From Cyanobacteria bacterium FACHB-63 (GTDB lineage Bacteria > Cyanobacteriota > Cyanobacteriia > Leptolyngbyales > Leptolyngbyaceae), in assembly GCA_014695255.1 (NCBI GenBank), contig JACJNX010000075.1, positions 186,001 through 250,000 of the forward strand: a DNA stretch of 64,000 bases, in the 5' to 3' direction. This document shows, in pieces, positions 44,427-52,899 of the stretch; position 1 is the first letter of the stretch; every line of letters starts with the position of its first letter. Under the pieces are notes generated by a model, which saw nothing but the letters and a program-made list of their open reading frames with translations, did no database searches and was not told where the DNA came from. The position numbers were made by a program, and so were the translations under genes.

Positions 44427-45815
44427 ATGAGTCGTGAAGTTCCCGAAGCGGACGTTGATGAGCGGCTGATTGAAGCAACGATTAAGCCAGAAGTTGATGC
44501 AAATCAGGAACTTCTTCAAACTGAGCTTGATCCAGAAGATTTGGTGCCTGAGCGCGATCGAGTGAGTGAAAGTGACTTGCTAAAGAGCACAACCCAGTTA
44601 TCACCGAAAGCAAAGATTACTCTAATTCAAAAATTAATTTCTCAACTCGAACCAGATAGCGTTCAAGCCGTCGTGGAATTCGGATTAAAAGAGATTGCCC
44701 ATCATCATCGCCGTCATGTAAGTTCAGTCGAACACAACACCCGTCTACTGCTTAAGAAGGATTACAGCTATCAAGCGCGTGGATTAAGTGAGCCAACGCA
44801 ATATTTTGTCTATCTCAGGCGGCGTAAACCCAAGCTCGATCGCTACATTGGCGCATTATTTCATGTTCCTCAAGGGTGTGCTTTATCTTACTTTTTAGAT
44901 ACTGAGGAACGCTTGATCTTCAATCCGCCGCACAATGTATTTGAACTGCACGATAGCAACCAACCGAATCATACTCAAGTCGTCCGTCTAATATGCTTGG
45001 AGCCTCCTCCGCCCGACTATACGTTTGATAAGCAGCAAAATGATGTGCCAGAAATCAAATTGCACCTCGAATACCTGCATCCTCAGACGTATCAATTGCT
45101 CTCAAAACAGACTTATCCGTTTCCCAGGTGTATGTATGAGGGAGGTGAACTCGACCGATATCGTTGGGAAGTGAAAGCGATCGAGCTTTCTCCTGAACTC
45201 TCCGTATCGCCCCGGAACGCATTACCAACCTCTGTTGCTGAACCTTTGCTTGCTGTAGATGCTTCACCTGCTCAATTTGATCTCGATGCACCCCTAATTG
45301 ATCGATCTGAAGCGATCTCGCCTCAATTTTCCAATGAAGCGATCTCGATCGAACCGCAACGTCAAGTGCTAGAACTGCAACCAAAACTGCTCACCTATTA
45401 CCTATCGCAGCAAAATGATGCCGATGCAATCTTGAAGCGAATGCGGCTGTGGGTGACTTGGAGCGAAAAAGCAATGCCACAGTCAAGATGGGAAATTGTT
45501 CAGGAGAATGGCAGCTATACGCTGATGAATGCGCGATTTAAGCGACGAATTCTCCGATTTTCACCGGCTTCTAACTCGATCGTGCTTGAGAACTCACTGC
45601 CTGTATTGATGAAGTGGTTTCAGGATTTGAGTCTAGCTGTATCTCAGTCTCAAAGCCGCAGGCAGTATAGCGCAACGCAATTAAAACTGGCTCACAGCTT
45701 GTTTATTGAAATGAGTCTTCCTCAAACTGATCCGGCGATCGTGCTGAAGAAGTTATTCGGAGTGAAGTTTGCTAACTCTCCAACGAGTCAGAGTAATTCT
45801 TCTCAAGGAGTCTAA
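44427..45815 (+). CDS. hypothetical protein, 462 aa
   Basis: A large soluble protein I do not recognise. The first 75 residues are acidic and low-complexity (Glu/Asp). A conserved-looking core follows (about 80-250), with HHHRRHVSSVEHNTRLLL, a YFVYLRRRKPKLDRYIGALF strand pair and RLICLEPPPPDYTFD. A flexible Ser/Pro segment spans about 255-320. The C-terminal 140 residues are helical, with LRLWVTWSE-like and WEIVQENGSYTLM motifs. There is no signal peptide or membrane segment. Promoter-like AT-rich sequence and a hairpin downstream indicate a monocistronic gene. The frame is clearly coding, but the function is unknown. Confidence 0.75.
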   Translation: MSREVPEADVDERLIEATIKPEVDANQELLQTELDPEDLVPERDRVSESDLLKSTTQLSPKAKITLIQKLISQLEPDSVQAVVEFGLKEIAHHHRRHVSSVEHNTRLLLKKDYSYQARGLSEPTQYFVYLRRRKPKLDRYIGALFHVPQGCALSYFLDTEERLIFNPPHNVFELHDSNQPNHTQVVRLICLEPPPPDYTFDKQQNDVPEIKLHLEYLHPQTYQLLSKQTYPFPRCMYEGGELDRYRWEVKAIELSPELSVSPRNALPTSVAEPLLAVDASPAQFDLDAPLIDRSEAISPQFSNEAISIEPQRQVLELQPKLLTYYLSQQNDADAILKRMRLWVTWSEKAMPQSRWEIVQENGSYTLMNARFKRRILRFSPASNSIVLENSLPVLMKWFQDLSLAVSQSQSRRQYSATQLKLAHSLFIEMSLPQTDPAIVLKKLFGVKFANSPTSQSNSSQGV

Positions 45816-45820
45816 TAAGT

Positions 45821-45847
45821 GTGGAGCAAGCATCTTGCCTGCTCCAC
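45821..45847 (+). terminator. hairpin after the 462-aa gene
   Basis: GTGGAGCA pairs with TGCTCCAC (8 bp), with an inner AAG/CTT pairing, 5 bp after the stop. There is no T-run; it could be a weak terminator or RNA-stability hairpin. Confidence 0.5.
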
Positions 45848-45961
45848 TGAGGCTCACATCAATGTGAGTTCGACGAGTCTTTCCGCTTCGGTTCTGCCGC
45901 GCCCGTGTAAAGCCTACTAAAGGGGGCTAAAGATAAATAAAGGTTTGCAGTCCTGAAGGGA

Positions 45962-46009
45962 CTTCGCACGACTCGCCCCGAATTCTATTCCGGGGCGAGT
46001 CGTGCGAAG
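45962..46009. repeat. 19-bp perfect inverted repeat (large GC-rich hairpin)
   Basis: CTTCGCACGACTCGCCCCG and its exact reverse complement flank a 10-nt loop. It lies between two convergent genes (stops at 45815 and 46038). It could terminate both transcripts, but the absence of T-runs and the size suggest a mobile palindrome. Confidence 0.85.
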
Positions 46010-46037
46010 CGAAGAGTCTTATCGAACTTGCGTCACG

Positions 46038-46919
46038 TTACTGAGCGGCAACTTTTGACATCATTGGAATGTCTTCGATCGCAATTTGCAGCAAGACTGG
46101 ATCGGGTTCATAGCGATTGATCATTGCTTGCTGTAATAATTCCTGTACAGGCAAGCTGTTGTAGAGCGGTGTTCCCTCCAATGCTTTGATTGCATTAATC
46201 GTTTTCTGCCAATCTTGCGCTGTTTTGGCAGATTTTGCTTGACTGAGCAATTGAGCTTGCTGCTTCCATTGTTGTTTGAGTTCTGTACCGCGATCGTGCC
46301 ATTGACTCGTCTCCGGAATCTTATCGAGCAGCGCGATCGAGGTTTTGACATCTGCTTGCTGAAAGCGATTAGTCGCTTGCTGAACTAATTCTTTTGACCA
46401 GTCTTCTTCAAGCTGCTGTGCAACTTCATAATGCTGACTGTTTTTAGGAATTCCAGCGACGACTTCAACCGCAGTGGTTAACTGATCGCGACTTGCGGCA
46501 GCTTGGGCGCGATTGAGCAGTTCAGCATAAGTCGTTTCAACTTCCTTTGGTAATTGATCCGAGTGGTTGTTGAATGGCAGGTGTTCAACGACACGATCGC
46601 TCCATTGTTGAGCCGGGATCGCTTCTGGAGCAACGTTCTCGCGCTGCTGTCCAGTTTGTGAACATTGGTCTGAATCAGAGGAAGCTGAAGCAGGGTCACA
46701 AGGTTGAAGCGAAGGTTCTGACTCAGTTGCTTGTAATCCTGTATTTAGGAGCGCAACAGAACAGAGAATCATGCCGCTGCTGGCAACAAGTTTGAAATTA
46801 GTCGATCGGTATTTGAACGACGATCGACCTTGGTTCTGGAGCGTGAGCGCTGTTTGGGTTAGATTTCGCTCAGAGCGAATTGCTTTGTCTCTTGATAGTG
46901 TTAAGGACTGAGGCTTCAT
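46038..46919 (-). CDS. hypothetical membrane-anchored protein with TPR-like helical repeats
   Basis: A 293-aa protein of unknown function. One hydrophobic segment near residues 42-62 (VASSGMILCSVALLN) could be a signal anchor. Three or so repeats of about 45-50 residues follow, each with A-rich helices and a turn such as GIPKNSQHYEVAQQL, KIPETSQWHDRGTEL or ALEGTPLYNSLPVQEL, resembling TPR or SEL1-type solenoids. The start is put at ATG 46919 (MKPQSLTL); the frame opens at TTG 30 bp upstream. The neighbours are the RTX protein gene and palindromic repeats, but no functional link is evident. Confidence 0.7.
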   Translation of the reverse strand: MKPQSLTLSRDKAIRSERNLTQTALTLQNQGRSSFKYRSTNFKLVASSGMILCSVALLNTGLQATESEPSLQPCDPASASSDSDQCSQTGQQRENVAPEAIPAQQWSDRVVEHLPFNNHSDQLPKEVETTYAELLNRAQAAASRDQLTTAVEVVAGIPKNSQHYEVAQQLEEDWSKELVQQATNRFQQADVKTSIALLDKIPETSQWHDRGTELKQQWKQQAQLLSQAKSAKTAQDWQKTINAIKALEGTPLYNSLPVQELLQQAMINRYEPDPVLLQIAIEDIPMMSKVAAQ

Positions 46920-46974
46920 ATGAGGAAATTTCAGAATGTACAGCAGCAATCAATGCACCCTGTCGAACACTCAG

Positions 46975-47017
46975 CACTTTACCCCCACAAGAGAATGACT
47001 TTTGTAGGGGTAAAGTG
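46975..47017. terminator. hairpin between the RTX gene and the TPR-like gene
   Basis: CACTTTACCCCCAC pairs with GTAGGGGTAAAGTG with one mismatch (14-bp arms). It lies 24 bp past the RTX gene stop on the minus strand and is a likely transcriptional boundary. Confidence 0.65.
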
Positions 47018-47040
47018 AGGACTAACTTACTGGAAACGAG

Positions 47041-47988
47041 CTAGACAAGGGTAAAGTCGGCGGCCGAGAAGTTCTTCAGATTTGCTAAACCTAGATCGCC
47101 TCGTTGGTTATCCAGGTTTGCAAGAACGCTGACATTTCCGCCGTCGCTGAGATCTTGGGAGTACGCTAAACGAGTCAAGCCAAGGGTCGAGTTAAAGTAG
47201 GCAAACACACCTTCATCTGATGCGATGTTGTTATTGTTTGCGATCGCACGAGCGGCAGCACCCGCCGCCGGAAACGGATCAGTTAAGACAATCACATTGC
47301 CGTCTCCAGCGATTTCAGCGGATTTACCCTGCTGAAACTTAATGTCACTGAGATTTAGATCAAATTTGCCAAAAGCAAACTTATCCTGACCGATCGTGAA
47401 GTCGGAGATGACATCTGGCTGATTCAAAACATTGATCCCCGTTTGCCCGGCCGGAGCAGGAGTTCCATTGGCAAACACATCACCTACATAGGCAAATCGA
47501 TCTTGTCCTACGCCGCCTGTTAGTTGGTCAATGCCTGCATCTCCAACTAAAATATCATCTCCCACATCGCCAAAGCTCGTATCGTTGCCGCCATCGCCTC
47601 TAAAAAGGTCAGCACCGATGCCACCAAAGATTTGGTCATCTCCAGCGCCACCGAATAAGCGATCGTCTCCAGCATTGCCAAGTATGGTGTCGTTGCCTCC
47701 TTTGCCTCTAAAAGTGTTACTTGCTGCATCTCCAATTAAGACTTCTCCAGGTTGAACGGTGAGCGGTGGCGCACTGGGCGGTACCGGCGCGGCTGGAGTT
47801 AACGGATTAGAAGGAGGCTGAACGGCGAGTGGTGGCACACTGGGCGGTATCGGCGCGGGTGGGGCTAACGGACTAGAAGACTGAGCGGCTGGTGGCGCAC
47901 TGGGCAGTATCGGCGGAGCGGGTGGGGTTCGCGGATTAGAAGAAAGTGAAGAGTTAGGGATTGAGCGATTAGTGAAAGGAGTAGACAT
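47041..47988 (-). CDS. RTX-type hemolysin-like calcium-binding protein
   Basis: A 315-aa protein likely secreted by the adjacent type I system. Residues 1-85 are Pro/Ala-rich with two near-identical PPSxPPLxVQP units. A glycine/aspartate-rich RTX block follows (about 85-165), with GGNDTILGNAGDDRLFGGAG and GGIGADLFRGDGGND, the GGxGxDxLx nonapeptides that bind Ca2+. The C-terminal 130 residues form a hydrophobic-polar beta domain (IGQDKFAFGKFD, NLKNFSAADFTLV end) typical of uncleaved C-terminal secretion signals. It has no Sec signal. AAGGAA precedes the ATG. Confidence 0.85.
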   Translation of the reverse strand: MSTPFTNRSIPNSSLSSNPRTPPAPPILPSAPPAAQSSSPLAPPAPIPPSVPPLAVQPPSNPLTPAAPVPPSAPPLTVQPGEVLIGDAASNTFRGKGGNDTILGNAGDDRLFGGAGDDQIFGGIGADLFRGDGGNDTSFGDVGDDILVGDAGIDQLTGGVGQDRFAYVGDVFANGTPAPAGQTGINVLNQPDVISDFTIGQDKFAFGKFDLNLSDIKFQQGKSAEIAGDGNVIVLTDPFPAAGAAARAIANNNNIASDEGVFAYFNSTLGLTRLAYSQDLSDGGNVSVLANLDNQRGDLGLANLKNFSAADFTLV

Positions 47989-48109
47989 GACAATTTCCTT
48001 GTGATTGCGTGGACTTCAAACCTGCCGAAAAAGCTCATCCATGATAGATGTGAGCAGTTTGGGTGAATCTAAATTTGATTGATGTACCAAGCCATGAATT
48101 CTGGTAGCA

Positions 48110-48314
48110 CTAGGGCGTGTTTTAGAACCTCGCGCTTCGTTTACTTCCGCCCCGGCATGACATTCGGGGTTAATGGTGCGAAGTCCGTTTCAACGGACTG
48201 AAGATGCTCAATTTGGCTTTTAGTCCCCGGAGCATGGACTTCGTTCTGTTGGTTCCCCGGATTTCATGCCGAGGCGAGTGAGCAACGCCGCGCAAAGGTT
48301 TCAAAACATCCTAG
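48110..48314. mobile_element. MITE-like non-coding element with terminal inverted repeats
   Basis: Imperfect terminal repeats match: CTAGGGCGTGTTTTAGAACC on the left and CTAGGATGTTTTGAAACC as the reverse complement of the right end. Inside these, CGCCCCGGCATGA pairs with TCATGCCGAGGCG, then GAAGTCC with GGACTTC, and a central AGTCCGTT/AACGGACT hairpin. The element is about 205 bp and has no reading frame, the pattern of a miniature inverted-repeat element. The parent transposase is not in the window. Confidence 0.6.
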
Positions 48315-48667
48315 ATTGTGAGCGTTAAGAGGAAACGATTTCCCACATGAACAGGACGAATAGTTCGATCGACAATCTCGCTCTCTCAATGCTGCACAAG
48401 CTTGCAATATTGGTGATGCAATGAAACTTCTAGTTGTGAATTCATGAGCTTCTGTGTGAAGCGTAATTCCGTTCTGCTCTAAGACTAATCACTAATCAGC
48501 ATTTAGCCAACCTGATATTCTCAGAACTTTAATCGATGAGCTATACTTTTTTATACCTTTTGAATCGAGAAGAATTCCGCGTCTATTATCTAATATATCA
48601 AGGAATTTCAAGTCAGGGTTCTTTCTGTACTGATATTATTTTATACGATATTATCTGTATTCGGCCT

Positions 48668-48705
48668 TAATTAGAACCTAAAAATATAGAAGTTAGTTCT
48701 AATTA
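48668..48705. repeat. palindromic element (AATTRGAAC family, imperfect)
   Basis: TAATTAGAACCTAA faces TTAGTTCTAATTA across an 11-nt loop; one extra C in the left arm breaks the match. Confidence 0.75.
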
Positions 48706-48776
48706 GATCCTTAAGAAGTTGTCTAATATCTAATCAATACTGTTTTAATTTGTGTAAAGGCATTTGCAAGTCGATC

Positions 48777-48831
48777 GCGTCTAGCAATAATTAGAACAAA
48801 TTTAGATTTTGTTCTAATTATTGCTAGACGC
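48777..48831. repeat. palindromic element with 24-bp perfect arms
   Basis: The left arm 48777-48800 (starts GCGTCTAGCAATAATTAGAA) and right arm 48808-48831 are exact reverse complements around a 7-nt loop. They contain the same TAATTAGAAC core as the other family members. Confidence 0.95.
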
Positions 48832-49020
48832 TTGACAGATTGTGATGTAGCCTGATGAGATACAGGGTTGGTGCTGGATTCGCTGTGGATTGACTAGAAA
48901 TCAGGGGTCGATCGTTCTGCGTCAGAGTAATTACTGAGTAGAGTACGAGAAATTGTCATTGGTGCTGCATTTGTTAAATCAGGGGAATGCAGCCTACGCT
49001 CATCAACATGGAATTCTCAC

Positions 49021-49812
49021 ATGAGTCGTCGTTTAAAGATTGGAAGTCGCTTACTCGATAGCGACCAAATGATTTCTGCCTTAGTCCAATACAAGCTTCT
49101 AGAACCGCTGATTGGACAGCTTTTGTTAGATGAAGTGTTCAAAGAGGTGCCGCTACTGCGGCAAGAGGTGTTTCAAACCTTAACCGGAGGATCTGACACA
49201 CCGATGCCGGAGAATTTTGAAGCGTTTTTGATGCAGTGGTGCCAACAGCAAAACATTACGCCAGAGTATTTTCAGACGGTAATTGTGCGCGAGTGGCAAC
49301 TGCAAAAATTTAAGCAAATTCAGTTTGCAGGTCAGGTGGAGTCGGAATTTCTTCGTATCAAGCCGGATCTCGATCAGGTGGAATTTTCGCTGATTCAGCT
49401 TGAGGATTTATCGCTCGCTGAAGAGATCTATTTTCAGCTTCGGGATGATGGCATCACGTTTGCTCAACTTGCGCGAGAACATTCACTGGGCAATGAGCGC
49501 CAATCAGAAGGTTGGGTAGGCCCTGTGCCGCTCTCTACACTCCCGATCGACATTGCTACCTTATTTCGCCATCAACAAATTGGAACCGTTTATCCTCCGG
49601 TAGCCGTTCACGATCGATTTTGGGTTGTTCGACTAGAGCAATTTATCGGCGCACGCCTGACCGATGCCACTCGCGCCCAAGTGATTGATCGTCTCTATAC
49701 TCAATGGCTGCAAAGCCAAATTCAATCCGTTATGAATACACCTGGCGCGATCGCGGTGCAGTCAGTTCCAGCCGAGCAGCATCACACTCAAGATGCTCTA
49801 GCGATCGCATAA
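49021..49812 (+). CDS. parvulin-like peptidyl-prolyl isomerase (secretion accessory)
   Basis: A 263-aa protein with a helical N-terminus (about 1-110, SurA-N-like) and a parvulin domain (about 115-215). The latter has FAQLAREHSLGNERQSEGWVG and WVVRLEQF, the usual PpiC-type core. There is no export signal, so it is cytoplasmic. In cyanobacteria such genes precede HlyB/HlyD genes and may help keep type I substrates unfolded. It is the first gene of the operon, 41 bp before the ABC transporter gene. Confidence 0.8.
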   Translation: MSRRLKIGSRLLDSDQMISALVQYKLLEPLIGQLLLDEVFKEVPLLRQEVFQTLTGGSDTPMPENFEAFLMQWCQQQNITPEYFQTVIVREWQLQKFKQIQFAGQVESEFLRIKPDLDQVEFSLIQLEDLSLAEEIYFQLRDDGITFAQLAREHSLGNERQSEGWVGPVPLSTLPIDIATLFRHQQIGTVYPPVAVHDRFWVVRLEQFIGARLTDATRAQVIDRLYTQWLQSQIQSVMNTPGAIAVQSVPAEQHHTQDALAIA

Positions 49813-49853
49813 CCCAAAATCGATTCAAGTTCACGATTCTGAGGCTTCGCAAG

Positions 49854-52841
49854 ATGACACAAAGCGATGAACAACTACAACTGCATGTAACAGACTTCTT
49901 TCAAACCTGGCTGTTCAAAGACTTGCCAATCAAACTACAACGAACGATCGCGGCAAAGTTGGAGCTTTGTTCTTTTCAGCCAGGAGAAGTCATCTATCCT
50001 GCTCTAGAACTCCCCTCGGCTGTGCATTTTATCGTGCAGGGAAACGTGCGGATTCTAGGCGCAACTTCAAAACATAAGCCAACTTTAGCCGTTCTAGGTC
50101 AAGGAACTGTGATCGGCTGGGATAGCCTGCTGCGTCGCACTGGGGCAGGAGAAGTGAGAGCCGCAATGTCACCCCAAGAGCGCGATCGTCCTGTGCTAAC
50201 TTTGGCGCTTCCTGCCGATGAATTTGAAGCGGCTGCCCTAAAGCATTTGATGCCTGCCTTGATACAGCAGGTAAGTTTGCTAGAGCTATTTGATACGCTT
50301 TATTATTCTTTGTCACACTTGTTTGATCCGGTTACTGATTTAGAGCTGCCAGAAGTTGTGCGGTGTATCGAGCAAAGGCAACTTGCAGTCGTTAAACACT
50401 GCACGATGGAGGCTCCAGATCTGCTGCCTGAAGATCGAATTTGGCTAGTGAGTAGCGGCGAATTTCTCAGCGTACCGATCGGAACTCGCATTACCAGTAT
50501 TCGGGAATTGCAGCAAGTTCGCTCTTCTCGCTTTCCGGTGCGGTTGCTGGGGATCGATCGTGACTATCTCACCTCAACACTGCAACAAAAAGCGACGACT
50601 CCGATTGATACCGCGATCGATTTCCCCAGTGCGGTCACGGTTGAACTGCCTGCGCCTGTGGATACGACCTATCCGGTGTGGAAGTCGCGATCGGCAGATT
50701 TGACCGAAGATATGGTGGCGTGCTTTGGCATGGTGTGCGACTATCTCAAAATTCCCTATCGTCCAGATTCGCTGCGCCGTTGGTTAAAGCAGCAAGCGAT
50801 CGACCGATTTGAGCCGATTGATCTGTATGGTCGAGTTGCTCAAGCGATCGGGGTAGAAGCTCAGGTCGTTCGCTTTACGCCCTCTGGTGGTGGGATTAAT
50901 CGACTGAAGACTCCTGCATTGATTCAGTTCGGGGATTTTTTCGCCGTTTTGTATGAAGTGACTCCGACCTCAGCAGTGCTCGGTTCACCGCGAACGGGAT
51001 TAATCAAGGTATCTCCGAATCGTTTAGCTTCTCGTTTAACGATCGAACCCACTTCAAAGCGAGGAATTGCTGCTTGTCGGGCGATTGTCCTCGATCGACT
51101 AGCCACTACGCCGACTAAGCGATTTGGCTTCCAGCGATTTGTGCCGATGGTCATCAAGCAGCGCGGTGTTTTGGTGCAGGTGTTGCTCGCATCAGTCGTG
51201 ATACAGCTTTTGAGCTTAGGAAATCCGCTACTGGTACAGCAAGTCATTGATAACGTCATCATCAGCGCCAATGCGGGAGCAATGCCGACCTTTGGTGCTT
51301 TGATGATTGGCTTTGCACTGTTAGAAGGAGTTTTAACCATTCTACGGACGCAAATGTTAGTGAGCACCACAAATCGCCTTGATTTGCATTTAGGCGTTGA
51401 GATTGTGCGTCACTTATTGCACTTACCGCTCAAGTTTTTTGAGCAGCGATCGGTGGGAGAACTAGCATCACGCTTACTCGAACTGGAAAACATTCGTCAG
51501 TTTATGACGGAAACAGCGATTACAACCGTGATGGATGTGGTGTTTTCGCTCTTTTACATTCTGGTGATGTTTCTGTACAGTGCCCGCTTAACGTTCTGTG
51601 TTCTTGCGACTGTGCCGATCGTGATTATCTCTACGTTGCTGATGTCTAAAATTCAGCAAAAACTGATCCGGCTCAAAGCGGATCAAGGTGCAAAAGTGCA
51701 ATCTTACATGGTTGAAGTACTGAGCGGCATTACGTCGGTGAAGTCCCAACATATGGAGTCGTTAGTCGAAGCAACTTGGCGCGATCGCTATGTGCAATAT
51801 CTCACCAGTGGCTTTACGACTTCCAATATCAATACAGTCTTTTATTCATACAGTAATTTTCTTAATACGATCAGTAGTTTGCTGGTGCTGTGGGTCGGTG
51901 CTGAACTTGTTCTAAAAGGAGAATTAACTCTGGGTGGAATGATTGCCTTTCGGATTCTAACGGGCTATGTTACAGGCCCGCTCCTACGTTTAGCACGACT
52001 CTGGCATCGATTTCAGGAAACCTCACTGTCCATGGAACTCCTTGCCGACATTGCCGATGCACCGATCGAAGAAGAACTCACACCAGGACAACAGTTACAG
52101 ATGCCGCCGATTTCTGGGCGAGTGCAGTATCGCAATGTTTGTTTTGGCTTCAAACCCGGACAACGACAACTCTCCGATATTTCTTTAGAGATTGCACCGG
52201 GGACTTTTGTAGGAATTGTCGGACAAAGTGGCTCCGGTAAAAGCACCTTAATGAAGCTATTACCACGCTTATATTTGTCTGATAGTGGCAGCATTACGAT
52301 CGATGATTACGATGTCAGCAAAGTTGATTTACATTCACTGCGATCGCAAGTAGGTGTAGTCTCTCAAGATGCGGTTTTATTTCAAGGAACGATTCGCGAC
52401 AACATCGCCTTATTTGAACCTTTGCCCGATGAAGTAGTGATGGAAGCGGCGCGGATTGCTGAAGCACATGATTTCATCATGCAGTTGCCAGAAGGGTATC
52501 AGACTCAAATTGGGGAACGCGGCGCGGCGCTTTCTGGAGGACAACGGCAACGCATCGCGATCGCTCGCGTTGTGATTCGCAATCCTCGATTATTGATCTT
52601 TGATGAAGCGACCAGTGCTTTAGATTACGAAACGGAACGCCGCGTCTGTGTCAATCTAATGCGGCGATTCCAGGGTCGCACTTGCTTTTTTATTACACAT
52701 CGACTGAATACGATCGCTCATGCGGACTGGGTGCTATTTATGCAGTCGGGCATGATTGCTGAACAAGGAACGCATCAAGAGTTAATGGCGCTGCGTCAGC
52801 TTTATTACTGTCTTTATACCCAACAATCGCGAGAGCCTTAA
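49854..52841 (+). CDS. type I secretion ABC transporter with N-terminal cNMP-like and degenerate C39 domains (HlyB-like)
   Basis: A 995-aa permease-ATPase. The N-terminal region (about 1-130) is a cyclic-nucleotide-binding-like fold (FQPGEVIYPALELPSAVHFI, GTVIGWDSLL). Residues of about 305-440 are a C39 peptidase-like domain in which the catalytic Cys position reads TEDMVACFG, so it is probably inactive, as in HlyB. The transmembrane domain (about 450-720) is followed by an ATPase with Walker A GQSGSGKST, signature LSGGQRQRIAIARV and Walker B LLIFDEATSAL. ATG 49854 has GAGG upstream; the frame extends 150 bp further across the PPIase gene. It works with the HlyD gene downstream. Confidence 0.92.
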   Translation: MTQSDEQLQLHVTDFFQTWLFKDLPIKLQRTIAAKLELCSFQPGEVIYPALELPSAVHFIVQGNVRILGATSKHKPTLAVLGQGTVIGWDSLLRRTGAGEVRAAMSPQERDRPVLTLALPADEFEAAALKHLMPALIQQVSLLELFDTLYYSLSHLFDPVTDLELPEVVRCIEQRQLAVVKHCTMEAPDLLPEDRIWLVSSGEFLSVPIGTRITSIRELQQVRSSRFPVRLLGIDRDYLTSTLQQKATTPIDTAIDFPSAVTVELPAPVDTTYPVWKSRSADLTEDMVACFGMVCDYLKIPYRPDSLRRWLKQQAIDRFEPIDLYGRVAQAIGVEAQVVRFTPSGGGINRLKTPALIQFGDFFAVLYEVTPTSAVLGSPRTGLIKVSPNRLASRLTIEPTSKRGIAACRAIVLDRLATTPTKRFGFQRFVPMVIKQRGVLVQVLLASVVIQLLSLGNPLLVQQVIDNVIISANAGAMPTFGALMIGFALLEGVLTILRTQMLVSTTNRLDLHLGVEIVRHLLHLPLKFFEQRSVGELASRLLELENIRQFMTETAITTVMDVVFSLFYILVMFLYSARLTFCVLATVPIVIISTLLMSKIQQKLIRLKADQGAKVQSYMVEVLSGITSVKSQHMESLVEATWRDRYVQYLTSGFTTSNINTVFYSYSNFLNTISSLLVLWVGAELVLKGELTLGGMIAFRILTGYVTGPLLRLARLWHRFQETSLSMELLADIADAPIEEELTPGQQLQMPPISGRVQYRNVCFGFKPGQRQLSDISLEIAPGTFVGIVGQSGSGKSTLMKLLPRLYLSDSGSITIDDYDVSKVDLHSLRSQVGVVSQDAVLFQGTIRDNIALFEPLPDEVVMEAARIAEAHDFIMQLPEGYQTQIGERGAALSGGQRQRIAIARVVIRNPRLLIFDEATSALDYETERRVCVNLMRRFQGRTCFFITHRLNTIAHADWVLFMQSGMIAEQGTHQELMALRQLYYCLYTQQSREP

Positions 52842-52899
52842 AGCCCCTCAATTTAAAATCAACAGTCTTAGATCTCCAATTCCAACCAGGAAAACCCTT

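Larger units (their letters stand above)
47989..49020. other. 1-kb intergenic region with mobile palindromes
   Basis: The largest non-coding gap in the window. It contains a MITE-like element (48110-48314), an AT-rich segment (about 48480-48760) and two palindromes of the AATTRGAAC family (48668-48705 and 48777-48831). The last 180 bp should contain the promoter of the secretion operon. I saw no gene. Confidence 0.7.
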
